NCBI RefSeq assembly: GCF_029867415.1
Contig: NC_081183.1
Span: forward strand, 147,494,798-147,558,797
Direction of reading: 5' to 3'
DNA length: 64,000 nucleotides
From: Vicia villosa
Lineage: Eukaryota; Streptophyta; Magnoliopsida; Fabales; Fabaceae
In this document: positions 35,520-47,869 of the stretch, piece by piece
Numbering within the stretch: the first letter of the stretch is position 1
How the letters are laid out: each line of letters begins with the position of its first letter
Made by a program: the position numbers and the translations under genes
The notes under the pieces: generated by a model
Database searches by the model: none
Told to the model about the DNA's origin: nothing
Seen by the model: the letters and a program-made list of their open reading frames with translations, nothing else

Positions 35520-36905
35520 TTGTTTGCATCCATAATCCTTCTCAAACAATTGGCCAATACCTAGAAGATTAAATTTGATTCAAATAATGTACAATACATC
35601 TTTGATCAAGGAATGCCAACCATCCCTCTTCATCATCAAAACAACATCGGTCCCATTGGACGCTAAAGTGGTGTCATCTGCGAATTTCACTTTATTCTTC
35701 ATGGCTTGATTGATTTTGACAAACCAATCCTTCCTCCTTCTTATATGCATAGAGTAACCGGAATCAAAATACTATTCTTCGCTGCACTAGACTCATTCTC
35801 TCACAAACACCATGACATTTTCTTTTGCCTGTAATCGGTTGCTGCCTTTACGTAACTGGTTACAACATGTTTCTGCAGTATTCTAGATCTGTAGCTGCTA
35901 TCTCGCAGCCTGATGTTGTTTCATTCTCCTTCTGTGATCATGACCAAGAGTTTGTTAGCATAATCAAACTCTTGTCTTGCAACCTTGGCTTCATCCACTT
36001 GAGGTTCCTTCTTGTTTGCGTTGTAATCTCTTGCACAATGACCAAACTTTTCACAAAGAAAGCATTGCACCTTACTGTTGTCAAACTTTCTTTTTTCACC
36101 TCTAAGGTTTCCTTGACCACCATTCTTTTTGTAGTTACTCTTACCCTTTTGACAAGTCAAACTCTTTGAATTTTGAGACTCTCTTTCACCAAAATTTTGA
36201 AAATTTTCCTTTACTCTTCATGGACCATTTTCCTTTCGACTTCATATTCTTCTCATTGAACCAAGCTTGCAAAGTGATCTACGCCTTTCCTTGTAAATAT
36301 TTCTATTCTCCATCCTTTTCTCATAACCCTCAAGAGAGCTTTGAAGCTCCTATTTACTTATCGTCTCAAGATCCTGCGTTTCCTCAATCACCACCACAAT
36401 GTTATCAAATCTTCTCGTCAAAGAATGCGAAATTTTTTATACAACATTCTACTCAGTAACAGTTTCTCCATATGCCTTAATTTAGTTCACCAATCGAGCA
36501 ATTCTCATCACATAATCGTTGATTTTCTCATTTTCCTCCATTTGAATTGATTCATTGTTACGTTTGCGAGTTTGTAACCTCACCACATTCGTCTTACCAT
36601 CCCCTACATATGCCTTGTCCAAAATTTCTCACGCTTCCTTTGACAATTCACAACCACCAACTTTCTCAAAGTTGTCACTATCTTCTCATTGATGGATCAA
36701 AAGTAGTGCTTTGTAATCTTTCTTCTTCTCTTCCTTATGTGTTGCTCGTTGTGCATTTGTTGCACCTTCGACACTTCAAAAGCATATTAGTATCCAAACA
36801 ACACTTTCATTTTCTTGCACCATTTGTCGTAATTCATCGCATAAGGGATTGGTACGTTTTTAGAGATTCTTTCATTAGAGAAAGAATTCATGTTGCACAC
36901 TAGGT
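35520..36905 (-). pseudogene. Decayed copia gag-protease fragment
   Basis: Read on the - strand from 36905 leftward, broken frames give IPYAMNYDKWCKKMKVLFGY, DYKALLLIHQ, NDYVMRIARLVN and ETQDLETISK (a copia Gag domain). A zinc knuckle CFLCEKFGHCARDY follows near 36060, and a protease DSGYSMH near 35770 with LLGIGQLFE beyond. Many stops and frameshifts are present. The family is the same as the + strand gag fragment at 61080: both have AAACACCTAGTGT just upstream. No LTR could be delimited. Confidence 0.8.
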
Positions 36906-37017
36906 GTTTGGTGGATCGAACCGGACTCTTGATCTTAAATGTTAGAACTTAGAATCACTCTTCGGTGAAAATTGAAGGGTTTAAATGTGAGAGTTAGAGA
37001 GAGAGATGGAGGAGAAT

Positions 37018-37122
<105 letters not shown>

Positions 37123-37423
37123 AGAGAGATTGAGGGTGAGAGATTTTGGCATTAACATTCATATGAATATCTCTTAGGTATATATACAAGTTATAAGTTG
37201 AGTGGGATAAAAGTTACATTATAAAACATATGAAAAAACAAAATTCTAGGGCATGTAATCAGTTACACAAAACATGTAACCGATTACAGCTGCTAAAAAT
37301 AGAAAATTAACTAACAGTGATACCCGATTACTGCGAATGCGTAACCAGCTACACCAACTCCAAAAATACTTTTTATTCTATTTATTTGACTTATTTTGAT
37401 TCCTGTAACCGGTTACATAATCG

Positions 37424-37619
37424 CAGGGCCGTCACAAGTTTTTCGAGGCCCTGTGTAGGTTAATCACAATTTAGCAAGGACAAAACAAACAGAGGCCTTA
37501 TATAATCACGATTTAAGCTAAAAAATATTTTATGAGGCCCCATTTAGCCATAAATTAACCTTGAAAATTTTGAGGCCCTGTGCGGTAGGCCGCCTTGCAC
37601 GCCCTCAAAGACGGCCCTG
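37424..37619. mobile_element. hAT-type MITE (196 bp)
   Basis: The perfect 10-bp terminal inverted repeats CAGGGCCGTC...GACGGCCCTG are flanked by a perfect 8-bp target duplication CATAATCG (37416-37423 and 37620-37627), the hAT signature. The interior has no coding sequence and carries GAGGCCC repeats. Confidence 0.95.
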
Positions 37620-38118
37620 CATAATCGTGTTAACATCAACTTGAATTATCAAAAACTCTTAATAATAATGTCCTCCAAACACTTTAAAATTTTACAATTA
37701 ATATTGGTTCCTCACTAATCAATAACATGCAAGAAATTCGGTTACTATTCACGGATTTTTGTATAATACATTAGTCGATATTATATAAGATCAATATTAT
37801 ATTAAGAAACAATAATTTTTAAGTTTTTTTATAAATGAAAAATTACTATTACAATTTGCAAGAGAGGTTTGAGAGGACATAAAACAAACTATAAAAACTA
37901 ATAGAAAAATAAAAAGGAAGTTAAATTTCTAAAATCAATAAGAACCACTCGAACCACTCGTAGTTTGTTATTTTTAAAAAACTAAACTCTTTGATTATTT
38001 TTTGAACTCTTCTTCTTAGATTTAAGTACAACTTCAATAAAAACCCTATTGCTCTAATTTTTTTTTAAAATGCACCTATCATAAGTAACATTAGCATAAA
38101 GATTTCACCGTCGGTAGT

Positions 38119-38243
38119 TTGTTATTGCTCTGCACTCTGCTTATTATCTCGATTAATTGGTTAGATGTGTTTCTTCTTTTAGATTGTTATTGTTCTGTAC
38201 TCTTCTCATTATCTCGATTAATTGGTTAGATGTATTTCTTCTG
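38119..38243. repeat. 65-bp direct repeat, two copies
   Basis: TTGTTATTGCTCTGCACTCT at 38119 recurs with a few changes at 38184. Both copies contain ATCTCGATTAATTGGTTAGA. No function is apparent. Confidence 0.85.
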
Positions 38244-38778
38244 TTTGTTTCATTTCCTAGTTATGTATGAATTCATACCCGTTTGATAAGTATGAATCTC
38301 AATTTTTTGATATATCTCAAGATAGATTTCTTAATCTTCTATCTCATGATCTACCATGTCAACTTTCTCACACAAATTTACAAAAGGATCCTGGTAAGTT
38401 CTTCGAGGAGTCCATTAGTAACATCTACTTTTTTTTGTAGAACCTCTTTCACAAGCAGGTCTTTCACCACAAAAATTAAATCCATTATTGATAGCTCACG
38501 CAGATTAATTGTGGTAATTTTTTTTTCCAATCTCTTTCAATTGAATATGTTTTGGTACATAAAACACCTATTTTGTAATATTTTTCTTTTTCGATGGCTT
38601 ATCATTATATTTTGCACTATAATTTTCTAACTAGTTATTAGTCTTTTATATTAAAAAAAAAATAACATTGTGAAAGATAATGTGCCAAGAACATTAAAAA
38701 AAAAAACTTTAACTTCCGTGCATTAATTTTTAGAAAAGATTTTCTTTTTTTAAAAAATTTAATTTGAATTGAGATGTT

Positions 38779-38810
<32 letters not shown>

Positions 38811-39224
38811 TCATTTATAATATTTAAATCAATAAACCAAGAAGATATTTGTTTTATTTTTCAACTAATATTTTATAAAATAATCCTACATAATTAATAT
38901 ATGAATTTAAAATTATCACAAAACACTAATTTGCATCTTAAACACAAAACTGAATGAGCAATTCTTGCATGGACACGACTCTAAATTCACATTCTTAGGC
39001 ACAACCAATAAGAAAGAGTCTTTTTTAAATTTGTTTTAATTTTAATTTTGGTTTTAATTGGATTCATGGGGTGGTTGAGATTATGAAGGAGAGAGAAAAA
39101 TCAGTATTTATTTTTTTAATTAATTAAAATTCTGTGATTGATTGTGTGTAAAACAATTTCTTAGGTATGTGTCCCCCTAAGAATTTTCCAAACCCAATAG
39201 TGATAAATGAAAAAATTATGGTGA
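38244..39224. other. AT-rich flank of the glycine-rich protein gene, (AAT)n at 38781-38811
   Basis: There is no gene or transposon end that I can support. It contains an (AAT)10 microsatellite. As the gene lies on the - strand, this is its 3' flank. Confidence 0.55.
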
Positions 39225-39800
39225 TTATGGTGGTAGGTGATTGAAAAATTTCCCCTCACTATCACCACAAGCATCACCTATATCACCGTTACCTGTATTT
39301 CCACCTCCATATCCTCCACTTCCCATATCAGCAACATCACCTCCTCTTCTAAATACTCCATGTCCATCCGTATAACCACCACCAATTACTCCACCACCAG
39401 ATCCTTCATTACTGCCACCATAACCACCACTTGTACCTCTACTGCCGGATCCTCCATTTCCATCACCATGACTTCCACCTATTCCTCCACCACTAGATGG
39501 TTCATTTTCATGACCATAACTGCCAACTATTCCTCCACCGCCACATCCTCCATAACCACCATCTCCATTGCTAGATCCTCTACCACCATTTCGAGGACTA
39601 AATCTACCTTTGCCCCCAAAACTAGGTTCTTCACCATATCCTCCACCACCACCTATTGCTCCACTATTACCATTTGTACTACCACCACCATAGCTAGGCG
39701 AACGAAGAAGTTCTTCACCACTTTCACCAATCTTTCTAAAACCGGTAGCTAGACAGGTAACTGGACAGAGAAAAGCAAGTAAAAACAATTTAGAAATCAT
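39225..39800 (-). CDS. Secreted glycine-rich protein (191 aa)
   Basis: The ATG at 39800 is chosen because it starts a clean signal peptide (MISKLFLLAFLCPVTCLATG, cleavage near residue 20). The open frame extends 11 codons further up but has no ATG there. The mature part is about 170 residues of Gly/Ser/Asn-rich sequence (GGGGYG, SYGGGS, GGIGGSHGDGNGGSG blocks) without transmembrane segments. Such proteins are usually apoplastic or cell-wall associated. A TATA-like TATATATG on the - strand near 39850 lies about 50 bp upstream. There is no intron. Glycine-rich families evolve fast, so the exact role cannot be named. The antisense + frame (39237-39752, Thr/Ser-rich) is a shadow of the GGN codons. 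Confidence 0.75.
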   Translation of the reverse strand: MISKLFLLAFLCPVTCLATGFRKIGESGEELLRSPSYGGGSTNGNSGAIGGGGGYGEEPSFGGKGRFSPRNGGRGSSNGDGGYGGCGGGGIVGSYGHENEPSSGGGIGGSHGDGNGGSGSRGTSGGYGGSNEGSGGGVIGGGYTDGHGVFRRGGDVADMGSGGYGGGNTGNGDIGDACGDSEGKFFNHLPP

Positions 39801-39859
39801 GACTACCAGTAGCACGACACTATTATTTGACAAAATTTATTACATAGAACATATATAGT

Positions 39860-40880
39860 AGTGTTTATATACTAGTGTTCTGAAGCTTCTATTAAAGCAA
39901 AACTGTGAAGTTACCTCATGTAATTTGTGCTCAACCGCTAGAAGTGTGCTCTCACATTGTTAACGAATTGGTTGTGCATGAAATTTGTATTGTCTAGAGA
40001 AATGAAGATATAATGTAAAATCAGTTATTGTGTGTTTTTGGCATTTAACAAATGTTTGTAAATATAATTATTTTAATGTAAAAGTATTTTCGTATTAACT
40101 GAAACTTTAGTTTAATAACAAGTTACAAGCAATTGAGAAATATGTACGGTCCTTTATTTATTGAATCTCCAACTTCTATACTAACTTATCAAAGTATTGA
40201 TTTGTTTGAATGTTGGTCTAAGCTTTATCAAATTCATGAGTTTCTTCAACAATACAATGACATATCTAATTTTTCTATTGAATTATTTAATGAACAATAT
40301 ATTTGACAACATCGACGGGCTTTTTCTATAATTAATAGTATAACAAGTCAGCTAAATTTCTATATTAAAAATAATTTACTCAAAAAGTTGATAGTAAAAA
40401 ATGGCATGCATATGAATATTTAGGGTCAACTGAATTTTTCTTAGTATAATGAAAGTCAATTGGGTGCTCTATCGATGCTAGAAACGGATATTTTTAGACA
40501 TAAATTTTAAATGGAATAGATTTTAGTTGAAATTACATTCTATTTATTGATGGATTAAGGGTGGATTTCAAATCGGTCTTCATATCTAAAATACATTTTA
40601 GACAAAATTCTTATTTTCAATTGTTTTTTTTATGTCCATGGATTCAATCTCAAATCTTAATGAAATTGATAGATAGATTTTAAATTTTTTTCATGAATCC
40701 AAAAACAGTATTCTTTTTGTTGAAACGATACTCTTTTTCATTTTTATTGAATTTCACCCCAAGTATTTATGAAATTTATTGAAGGATTTCATAGAATATT
40801 CATATTCATTTCTTAAGGATTTCGTCATAAATATATATAAGTTATTTTTTTTAACATAAATATATATATAAGTTTTTTTT
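39860..40880. other. Intergenic, no supported gene
   Basis: This is AT-rich sequence upstream of the glycine-rich protein gene. One short frame (40142-40306, 54 codons) is open but has no recognisable feature. Confidence 0.5.
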
Positions 40881-41165
40881 TTAACAGATTGACCCTTAAA
40901 TTTTTTTGTAATAACTTAGTCGTTTAAATTAACAAACATGTGCATCGTTATCCTTTTTTTTTTAAATCTCATTAAATCAATCACCTAAAATACATAAAAT
41001 TGTACTAAAATGCATAAAGTAGCATCTTAAATACATAAAGTAGCATCCAAAATACATAAAATAAGATCTTATAATTCAACATGTTTGTTAACTTAAAGGA
41101 CCAAGTTGTTGCATAAAAAGCTTAAAGGACCAACCTGTTACAAGAAATAATTTAAAGGACCCCTG
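40880..41165. mobile_element. Fold-back (MITE-like) inverted repeat
   Basis: Arms of about 60 bp at about 40884-40945 and 41068-41140 are imperfect reverse complements (both read AACAG.TTG.CC...TTAACAAACATG outward-in). The loop contains short direct repeats (AAAATACATAAAGTAGCATC). No target duplication could be fixed, so the superfamily is unknown. Confidence 0.6.
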
Positions 41166-41244
41166 GTGTAACTTTTCTGAAACTTTAAGACAAATTTAAA
41201 GTTATATTTATTCATTTGTTCATGAATTCGTCTAAAATATGTAT

Positions 41245-44200
41245 GAAATTTAGCAGGGAAAGAGAAGGCCAAGCAGAGAAAGAATCTTGCTAATGGTATG
41301 AGAAGTCAAGCAAGAATTCAAAGAATCGTCCTGAATCATCAAATAAAGGCATGGGCAATAAGTATTCTAAGAAGAAAGTTGACATGAAGGAGGTGCAGTG
41401 CTACAATTGTCAAGGATTTGACCATTATGCTCGAGACTGTCGAAGAAAGAAAGAAGCACGAGCAAAAGATAGTGATGAAGTGCAGTATGCACATACTGGA
41501 GATTAGAGATGTAAATGGAAATCCATGGGGACGAATAGTATGATATCCGCGTCCGCCCCGTTGGATAAATATGATATCCATATCCGTCCCATATCCGGGC
41601 GAATATCCGCTAAACGGTTAATTTGTGGGTTTTTAGGTATTCGCAGATATTTACATATATCCATGGATAAACTATTTTTCTACAATTATGGTTTTGAAAA
41701 AAATATTTTTCAGTTTCTTTTAAGGACACAAGACGTCATTATCACATAACATTAATACAAATCTCTCTTATTTTAACAACAAAATTTTATCAAATTAATT
41801 TCCTTCACTTTCACCAAAGCATAATATGTCATACATTTCATTTTTAATAAAAAAAGAATGATATTATGATTGTGATTATGGTGGAAGAGCGGGCGACGGA
41901 GGAGTAGAAAAGATGACACTAGTTGGAAAGGAAAAGAGCGGTAGTGGTTGGTTGGATGGTAGAACTGTTGAAGTGAGGTATGAAGTATAAAAAAAACTTA
42001 AATATGAAATGGCCAATAAGATTTGTTGAAGTGAGTAGTAAGATTTGTATTCAAAATTTGTATAGAATATAAATGTTTTCTTCAAAGAAAACTTTTAAAA
42101 AAAAAGTAGACTTATATTTTAGTTTTTTAGAAGATGAAAAAAATAGAGTATAATAAACTAATAATATTTAAGTAATTTTCACAATTTATTAACGGATATG
42201 GATATCCGCGGGCACGGTAACATTAAACCCATATCCATATCCCTTAATAAACAGATATATGATATTCATTTATTTTATCTGTGGATATCTACTAAACTAC
42301 CCGCCATGTATCCTTGGCGGATTTTATCTACGGGTATGAATATTTTTGCCATCCCTACTGGAGATATATAGTGAGGAATTTGAGAAATAAAAGCTAGAGA
42401 AGAAGAAGATGGAATATGGTTTACCTCAGGTAAAGGAACCAAGTAAGGTGTTTGAGAAATGCTGCAAAGGAAATCAATCCAGAAAAGCATTCAAGCGTGA
42501 CTTGCCCATAAAATAGAAAGAAAAGCTAGAGCTTGTTCATCATGACGTATGTGGACCTTTTGAAGTTACGTCGAATGGGGGTAACTATAAGTTTCTGAAT
42601 TTCATCGATGGGTTCACCAAATATATATATGGATTTATCATATTGAAAGGAAAAGTGATGTATTCACACAATTCAAGAAGTTTAAATTGTATGTTGAGAA
42701 ACAAAGTGGATACAAGTTTAATAAATTGAGAACTCGTAGTGGTGGTGAATACACCTCTAGAGAATTTTCTAAGTTCAACAAAGAAAAAGGTATAGAGCAT
42801 GAGGTCATTGCACTCTATACTCCGCAACATAATGGTATAACTGAATGGAAAAATCAAAGTATACTTAACATGGTCAGAAGTATGTTGAAAGCTAAAGAAA
42901 TGCCAAGGAGATTTTGGGGAAAAGTAGTTTCAATAGCAACTTACATACTAAGTAGATGTCCAACGAAGTAGCTGGTCGATAAGACACCTTATGAGACTTA
43001 GACAAGGTCGAAGCCGAATGTTAGTCATCTTAGAAGATTGGGATCAATGTGCGTCAGGCATGTATCTGAGTAATTGAAGAAGAACCTAGATGATTGAAGT
43101 CAGGCCATGATGCTAATAGGTTATCATTTGACTGGTTCATATAAGTTGTATACGCTAGATGATATTAAGCTAATGATTAGTCGAGATGTTCTGGTAGAAG
43201 AAAGAAAAGGGTGGAAGTGGACTCAGGAGTCAGTTCGACATGAACAGGATAAAATTACAATTGTATTTGAAGAAGATCAATAAAACGAAGTCACGACCAA
43301 TCAAAGTGAAGGACCACCTGAGAAAAATGTCAGAAAGTCGACTAGAAAGAGAATTGAGATGACAAGGCTTGCTAGATATGAGAGATATCCAGATCAAGCA
43401 GTCGATGCAAATGGTGACTTAATAGAAGAAGTGATGATGATGGCTGAAGCATAATCAGTTAATTTGGTTTAAACCGTGAATGATTCAAATTGGTGTGAAA
43501 TAATGAAAGAAGATCTCAGGGAAATCGAGAAGAATAAGACATAGGATCTTGTCGAAAGAGCTAGCAAGAAGATAATTGATATGAAGTGGGACTACAAATT
43601 GAAACAAAGGCCAAATGATGAGATTGCCAAACATAAGGCAAGACTAGGTCAGATCATTAATGGATCCTTGAGGTACCTTTGTAATACCAGGTCTGATATC
43701 TATCAAAGTGTCAGATTATTGAGTAGATTCATGGAGAAACCCCAAGAATGTCATCTCATTGCAGTGAAGAGGATGCTGAGATACATAAAGGGTACAATTG
43801 ATCATAACATGCTAATGCCAAGGTAGAAGATGGCCAGCGCAGATGCAGAGGTATATGGCTACACTGAATCAGATTTTAAGGGAGATCAAGACAAGAAGAA
43901 GAGTACAGCATGCTACATATTCATGATCGAAGGTGTTCCAATCTCTTGGTGCTCAAAGAAGCAAAGCATTGTGGCTTTGTCATCATGTGAATCTGAGTAC
44001 CTAGTTGCATCGTATTCAGCATGCCAAACATCATGGATAGAGATGTTGCTCGAAGAGCTCAAGATTATGAAACCCAAGAAGATAAAGTTGTTTGTCGATA
44101 ATAAGTCAGCTATCGACCTAGCCAATCATCCAGTGTGTCATGGTCGAAGTAACATATCAAAAGGAGGTATCATTTACTGAGGGGTCAAGTTAACAAAGGA

Positions 44201-44335
44201 AAACTTGAACTTGAGCATTGCAAGACGGAATGGCAACTAGTCGACATACTCACCAAACCCCTGAAGAAATTCAGGTTTAACGAGTTGAAGAGAAACATCA
44301 TGATGAGAAGACTGGAGAACATGAATTAGGAGGTG
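41245..44335 (+). pseudogene. Decayed copia polyprotein, split by a hAT element
   Basis: The remains, in order, are a Gag zinc knuckle CYNCQGFDHYARDC (near 41400) and, after the hAT insertion, an integrase (LELVHHDVCGPFEVT; LRTRSGGEYTS in place of the usual RSDNGGE; TPQHNGITEWKN). A Pol C-terminal part begins KWDYKLKQRPNDEIAKHKAR and then jumps to GSLRYLCNTRSDIYQSVRLL, so most of the RT core including YVDD is deleted. RNase H (TESDFKGDQDKKKSTA; SSCESEYLVAS) and a frameshifted VDILTKPLKKF tail follow. Multiple stops are present (42517, 42969, 43458). The 3' LTR follows directly; no 5' LTR remains. Confidence 0.88.
41504..42357. mobile_element. Non-autonomous hAT element (854 bp)
   Basis: It starts TAGAGATG and ends CATCCCTA (imperfect terminal inverted repeats, consensus TAGRGATG). 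The perfect 8-bp target duplication CTGGAGAT lies at 41496-41503 and 42358-42365. GGATATCC/ATATCCGC motifs are repeated near both ends, as expected for transposase-binding subterminal sites. There is no transposase ORF. Confidence 0.92.
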
Positions 44336-44669
44336 TGTTAGAAGTTTTAATTTGATGTTACGTCAAAACATGGTATTTGAGTGTGTTAAAGTATCCCGTC
44401 AAAGTAGTAGGAGCCAGTTGTATTCGATATAGTCGAATTATACACATGTTATATTGAAGTATAACTTGTAACTTTGTATTTTACACTTTGTAGGTTTTGG
44501 GTTTGGGTCGATTTGCAGAGTTGGGTCTGGGTTTTAGTTGTATATATAAAGGGCATAGTATAATATAAATATTAACTTCAGTCAATACAAATCCTAATGT
44601 TCATAATTCAATTTCTTTATTTTCTCTCTTCTTCTTTCATTTTTCTTAAAAATCGTAATTGTTCCAACA
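44336..44669 (+). repeat. 3' LTR of decayed copia (334 bp)
   Basis: It starts TGTTAGAAGTTTTAATTTGA just after a purine-rich GGAGGTG and ends TTGTTCCAACA, directly downstream of the RNase H remnant. Confidence 0.82.
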
Positions 44670-45119
44670 TAAATGAGGGTTTGGAAATTTAAATGTCACC
44701 TAAATCTTTAGTTTTCTACAAGACTGTGATCACAAGATTTAAAATACCGGCAAGCATTGATGTGGACTATGATCATATATATTTCACCGGTGATTCCCAG
44801 TTGATAATCTAACAAATTACATGAGAATGCCAATATTTGAATCAAATCTCTAAAATAAGTGTGAAGTGAACAAACACAACTATATATGTTTTGCCATCGC
44901 AATAATTTTACATGCACGCCTTGAAGAAAATGAAAAAAATGATGAACTAATCCAATAAAGATTTTATTTATAAGAAAAACACAAACAAAACTTCTAATGA
45001 AGAATATCATATTGTGGCATTAGAGCTAGGTCCGGTCATTTTTTGGGTGTAGCAAACTATTTCTTCTTGTCACCAACTATTTTATTAAAACTAGAAAATG
45101 AGGTCTATGACTCAAACAC
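44670..45119. other. Spacer between two copia remnants, nothing recognised
   Basis: This is AT-rich with no supported coding sequence or repeat. Confidence 0.5.
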
Positions 45120-45770
45120 AAAGAAGTACAAGTAGTTACACGACCAGGCATAATGTATGCTACAAGTCTTCTATCAAGATTCATGTAAAGCGCTAGTCAA
45201 ATAGACTTTGGAGCAGGAAAAAGAGTTTTGAGGTATCTATAAGGAAAAAAATAATTCGATATATGGTACACTACCGAAACCAACTCAGGATTATTTGGCT
45301 ACACCAATAGTGATAAGGCAAGTTCGATAGATGACATGAAGAGCACCTCGGACTATGTTTTCTCTTTAGGATTAGGAATTTTCTCTTGGGCGTTAAAGAA
45401 GCAAGCTACGGTTGCACAATCAACAACAGAAGTAGAGTACGTGGCGGTTGTTGAAGCAATGAGTAAAGCTATAAGGCTTCAGAGGATACTTGAAGACATG
45501 AGAGAAAAATAAGATGAGCCTACTAAAATTAATTGTGAGAACAAATCAGCAATTGCAATGGAGAAAAATCCTGTGCATCGTAGTAGAACAAAACACATAG
45601 CTATCAAGTATCACTTTATCAGAGAAGCTGATGCAACTAAAGAGATTAAACTCGACTACTGCATGATAGAAGATCAAATTGCAGACATATTCACGAAGGT
45701 GTTTCCGATACCAAGATTTGAAGAGCTACGAGTTATGCTTGGAGTCACAAAAATTTGCATCAAGGAGGAG
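45120..45770 (+). pseudogene. Copia RT-end/RNase H remnant
   Basis: Broken frames read RPGIMYATSLLSRFM, FGAGKRVLRYL, SSIDDMKSTSDYVFSLG, WALKKQATVAQSTTEVEYVA, and KHIAIKYHFIREADATKEIK followed by IADIFTKVFP. Several stops interrupt it. It is a different copia family from the fragment at 41245, judging by its RNase H and LTR. Confidence 0.88.
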
Positions 45771-46109
45771 TGTTGAAATTGCTACAAGTTTATAGAATAT
45801 TCTTAAATATAATATGTATGAAAATGGTAGAGTATCCTAGAACTATAATATGTATGAATGTGGTAGAAGAATCTAGAATTATAAATGTATGGAAAAGATA
45901 GAAGAACCTAGAACTATCATGATACTAATCTATCATGAGAACTCTAAAAATAACTAAAGTAATGGAGAAATATTTACCACGAATGAGAGGTTGGTGACTT
46001 GAGTCTATAAATAGATAATTGGTATCTTGTAATTAATCATCCAAGAAATCAATGACATAATATTCTTTCTAAACAATTCTCTAAGACTGTCTTTTATCAA
46101 CTACCAACA
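45771..46109 (+). repeat. Probable 3' LTR of copia remnant (339 bp)
   Basis: It starts TGTTGAAATTGCTACAAG after a GGAGGAG purine tract that follows the RNase H stop. It probably ends ...CTACCAACA. There is no partner LTR; the right edge is set by the terminal CA only. Confidence 0.7.
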
Positions 46110-46147
46110 GATTTCTTAGTCAAATAGTTCAACGACTAATTACAAAA

Positions 46148-46633
46148 GAGAATTTCTTTAAAGACCCCCTACCATCTTGAAAACCCGCAGCGAAATTTCC
46201 AAAATGCCCCTATTATTCGGAGATGCATCTCTGAAATCATCTTTTTTCTGAAAAAAAAGTTGATTTCGGAAGTGCACTTCCGAAAACACAAAAAAAAAAG
46301 TGTTCACGGAGATGTATTTCTGAAAACACAAAAAAAATGTGTTTTCGGAGATGCATTTCCGAAATCAACTTTTTTTTTTAGAGAGGCCTTCGGAGATGCA
46401 TATCCAAAATATTCCAATTTTTGGTCTTGAAATGTTTCGGATATGCATTTCCGAAAAAATTAAATAATTATTAAAAAATTAAAATCAAGGTGAATCAATA
46501 CAATTAATAGTATAATTAACTGTATTAATTAAAATATATTATTAAATATATATATCATTATAATCAAGAGATGATAATAATAATAATATTAACCTAATAA
46601 ATATTTAAATTTAGATTTTATTTTTATATAAAA

Positions 46634-46675
<42 letters not shown>

Positions 46676-47026
46676 GATATTTATTTTCTATTTTTTTATG
46701 ACACATAAAAAAAATTATTTTATAAACTAATTTTCAAAAACAATTTTGTAGTTATAAAAAATTATTTTATAAACAAATATAAATTAAAAACATTCTAACT
46801 TATATAAAACTATTTCAATTTTCAAAATTTCCTAAATAATTTTAAAGTTAAAAATTATTTTACTAACTTATATAATTTAAAAACATTCTAATTTCATAAG
46901 TAAATTTTGAATTATATAAAATTAAATATATAATTTATTTATTCATTAAATAAAATTAAGACAATATTTTTTTAATTTTTTAAAACTAAATGAAAAAAGA
47001 TTTTTTATCATAATTAATTTTTAAAA

Positions 47027-47061
<35 letters not shown>

Positions 47062-47657
47062 AAAAAACTATGTAATTTGAAATTTATAATAAAATATGAA
47101 TAAAATAGTAAATAATTTTAGTCTTATTTGATCTCTTTTATTGGAAAATTTTACTGAATAATTATTCATGTATTTATTTTTTATATAATCATAATTATTG
47201 TGTATTTGTCATAGTTTTAGTAATTATTAATATGAAATTTATTTGTTAATTTTAATTGAAATTAGAATAGAAATATCAACCGTATAATTATCATTATTAT
47301 TGTTTATAACTTATAAATTATATCAATTTTATAATATATGAATTAATCAATATCCTAAAAAAATTTAATTTTTGGGATATTTTCGGATATGCATATCCGA
47401 ATTAATCAAAATTCTAATTTTTTGGGGTTTTTTGGGATATGGATTTCCGAATTAATCCAAATCCCAATTTTTTTTTTTTGTGTTTCGAAGATGCATCTCC
47501 GAAATAACTAAAATTCCAATTTTTTCGGAGATGCATCTCTAAATTCTGGAAAAATCTAGAAAAAAAATTACTTTAAAAATGCATTTCTAAAGTAGGGGTA
47601 TTTTTTAGTTTTCGTTGGAGGTTCCCCTTAGGGGTCTGGGTCTGTAAAGAAAATCTC
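46148..47657. mobile_element. Non-autonomous Mutator-like element with palindrome arrays (1510 bp)
   Basis: Terminal inverted repeats (GAGAATTTCTTTAAAGACCC at the left, GAGATTTTCTTTACAGACCC read inward from the right) are flanked by a perfect 9-bp target duplication ATTACAAAA (46139-46147 and 47658-47666), the Mutator signature. There is no transposase. About eleven copies of a palindrome related to TTCGGAGATGCATCTCCGAA occupy both subterminal regions (46216-46455 and 47381-47592). The centre is extremely AT-rich with (TAA)n at 46636-46674. Confidence 0.92.
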
Positions 47658-47869
47658 ATTACAAAATCCACATTCTCGTCATATGTCAATATTATGATTG
47701 ATAGATAGATAAAGATCTATATTTATCTATGTAATGATAGATAGAGATCTAAATCAGAGAGAAGTAAATGGTATTCTCCTAAAATATTGTAGAAAAATGG
47801 AAGTCTTTCAAAAATCATGTGAAGTTCATGAAGGATGGTGTGGTTTCCATGCATAGAGTTGATTCTATG

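Noticed and set aside
39237..39752. 171-aa Thr/Ser/Ile-rich + strand ORF
   Set aside because: It is the antisense shadow of the glycine-rich protein gene, produced by GGN codons, and it starts with GTG.
40142..40306. 54-codon ORF (MYGPLFIESPTSIL...)
   Set aside because: It is open and not low-complexity, but has no splice context, homology I recognise or neighbours to support it.
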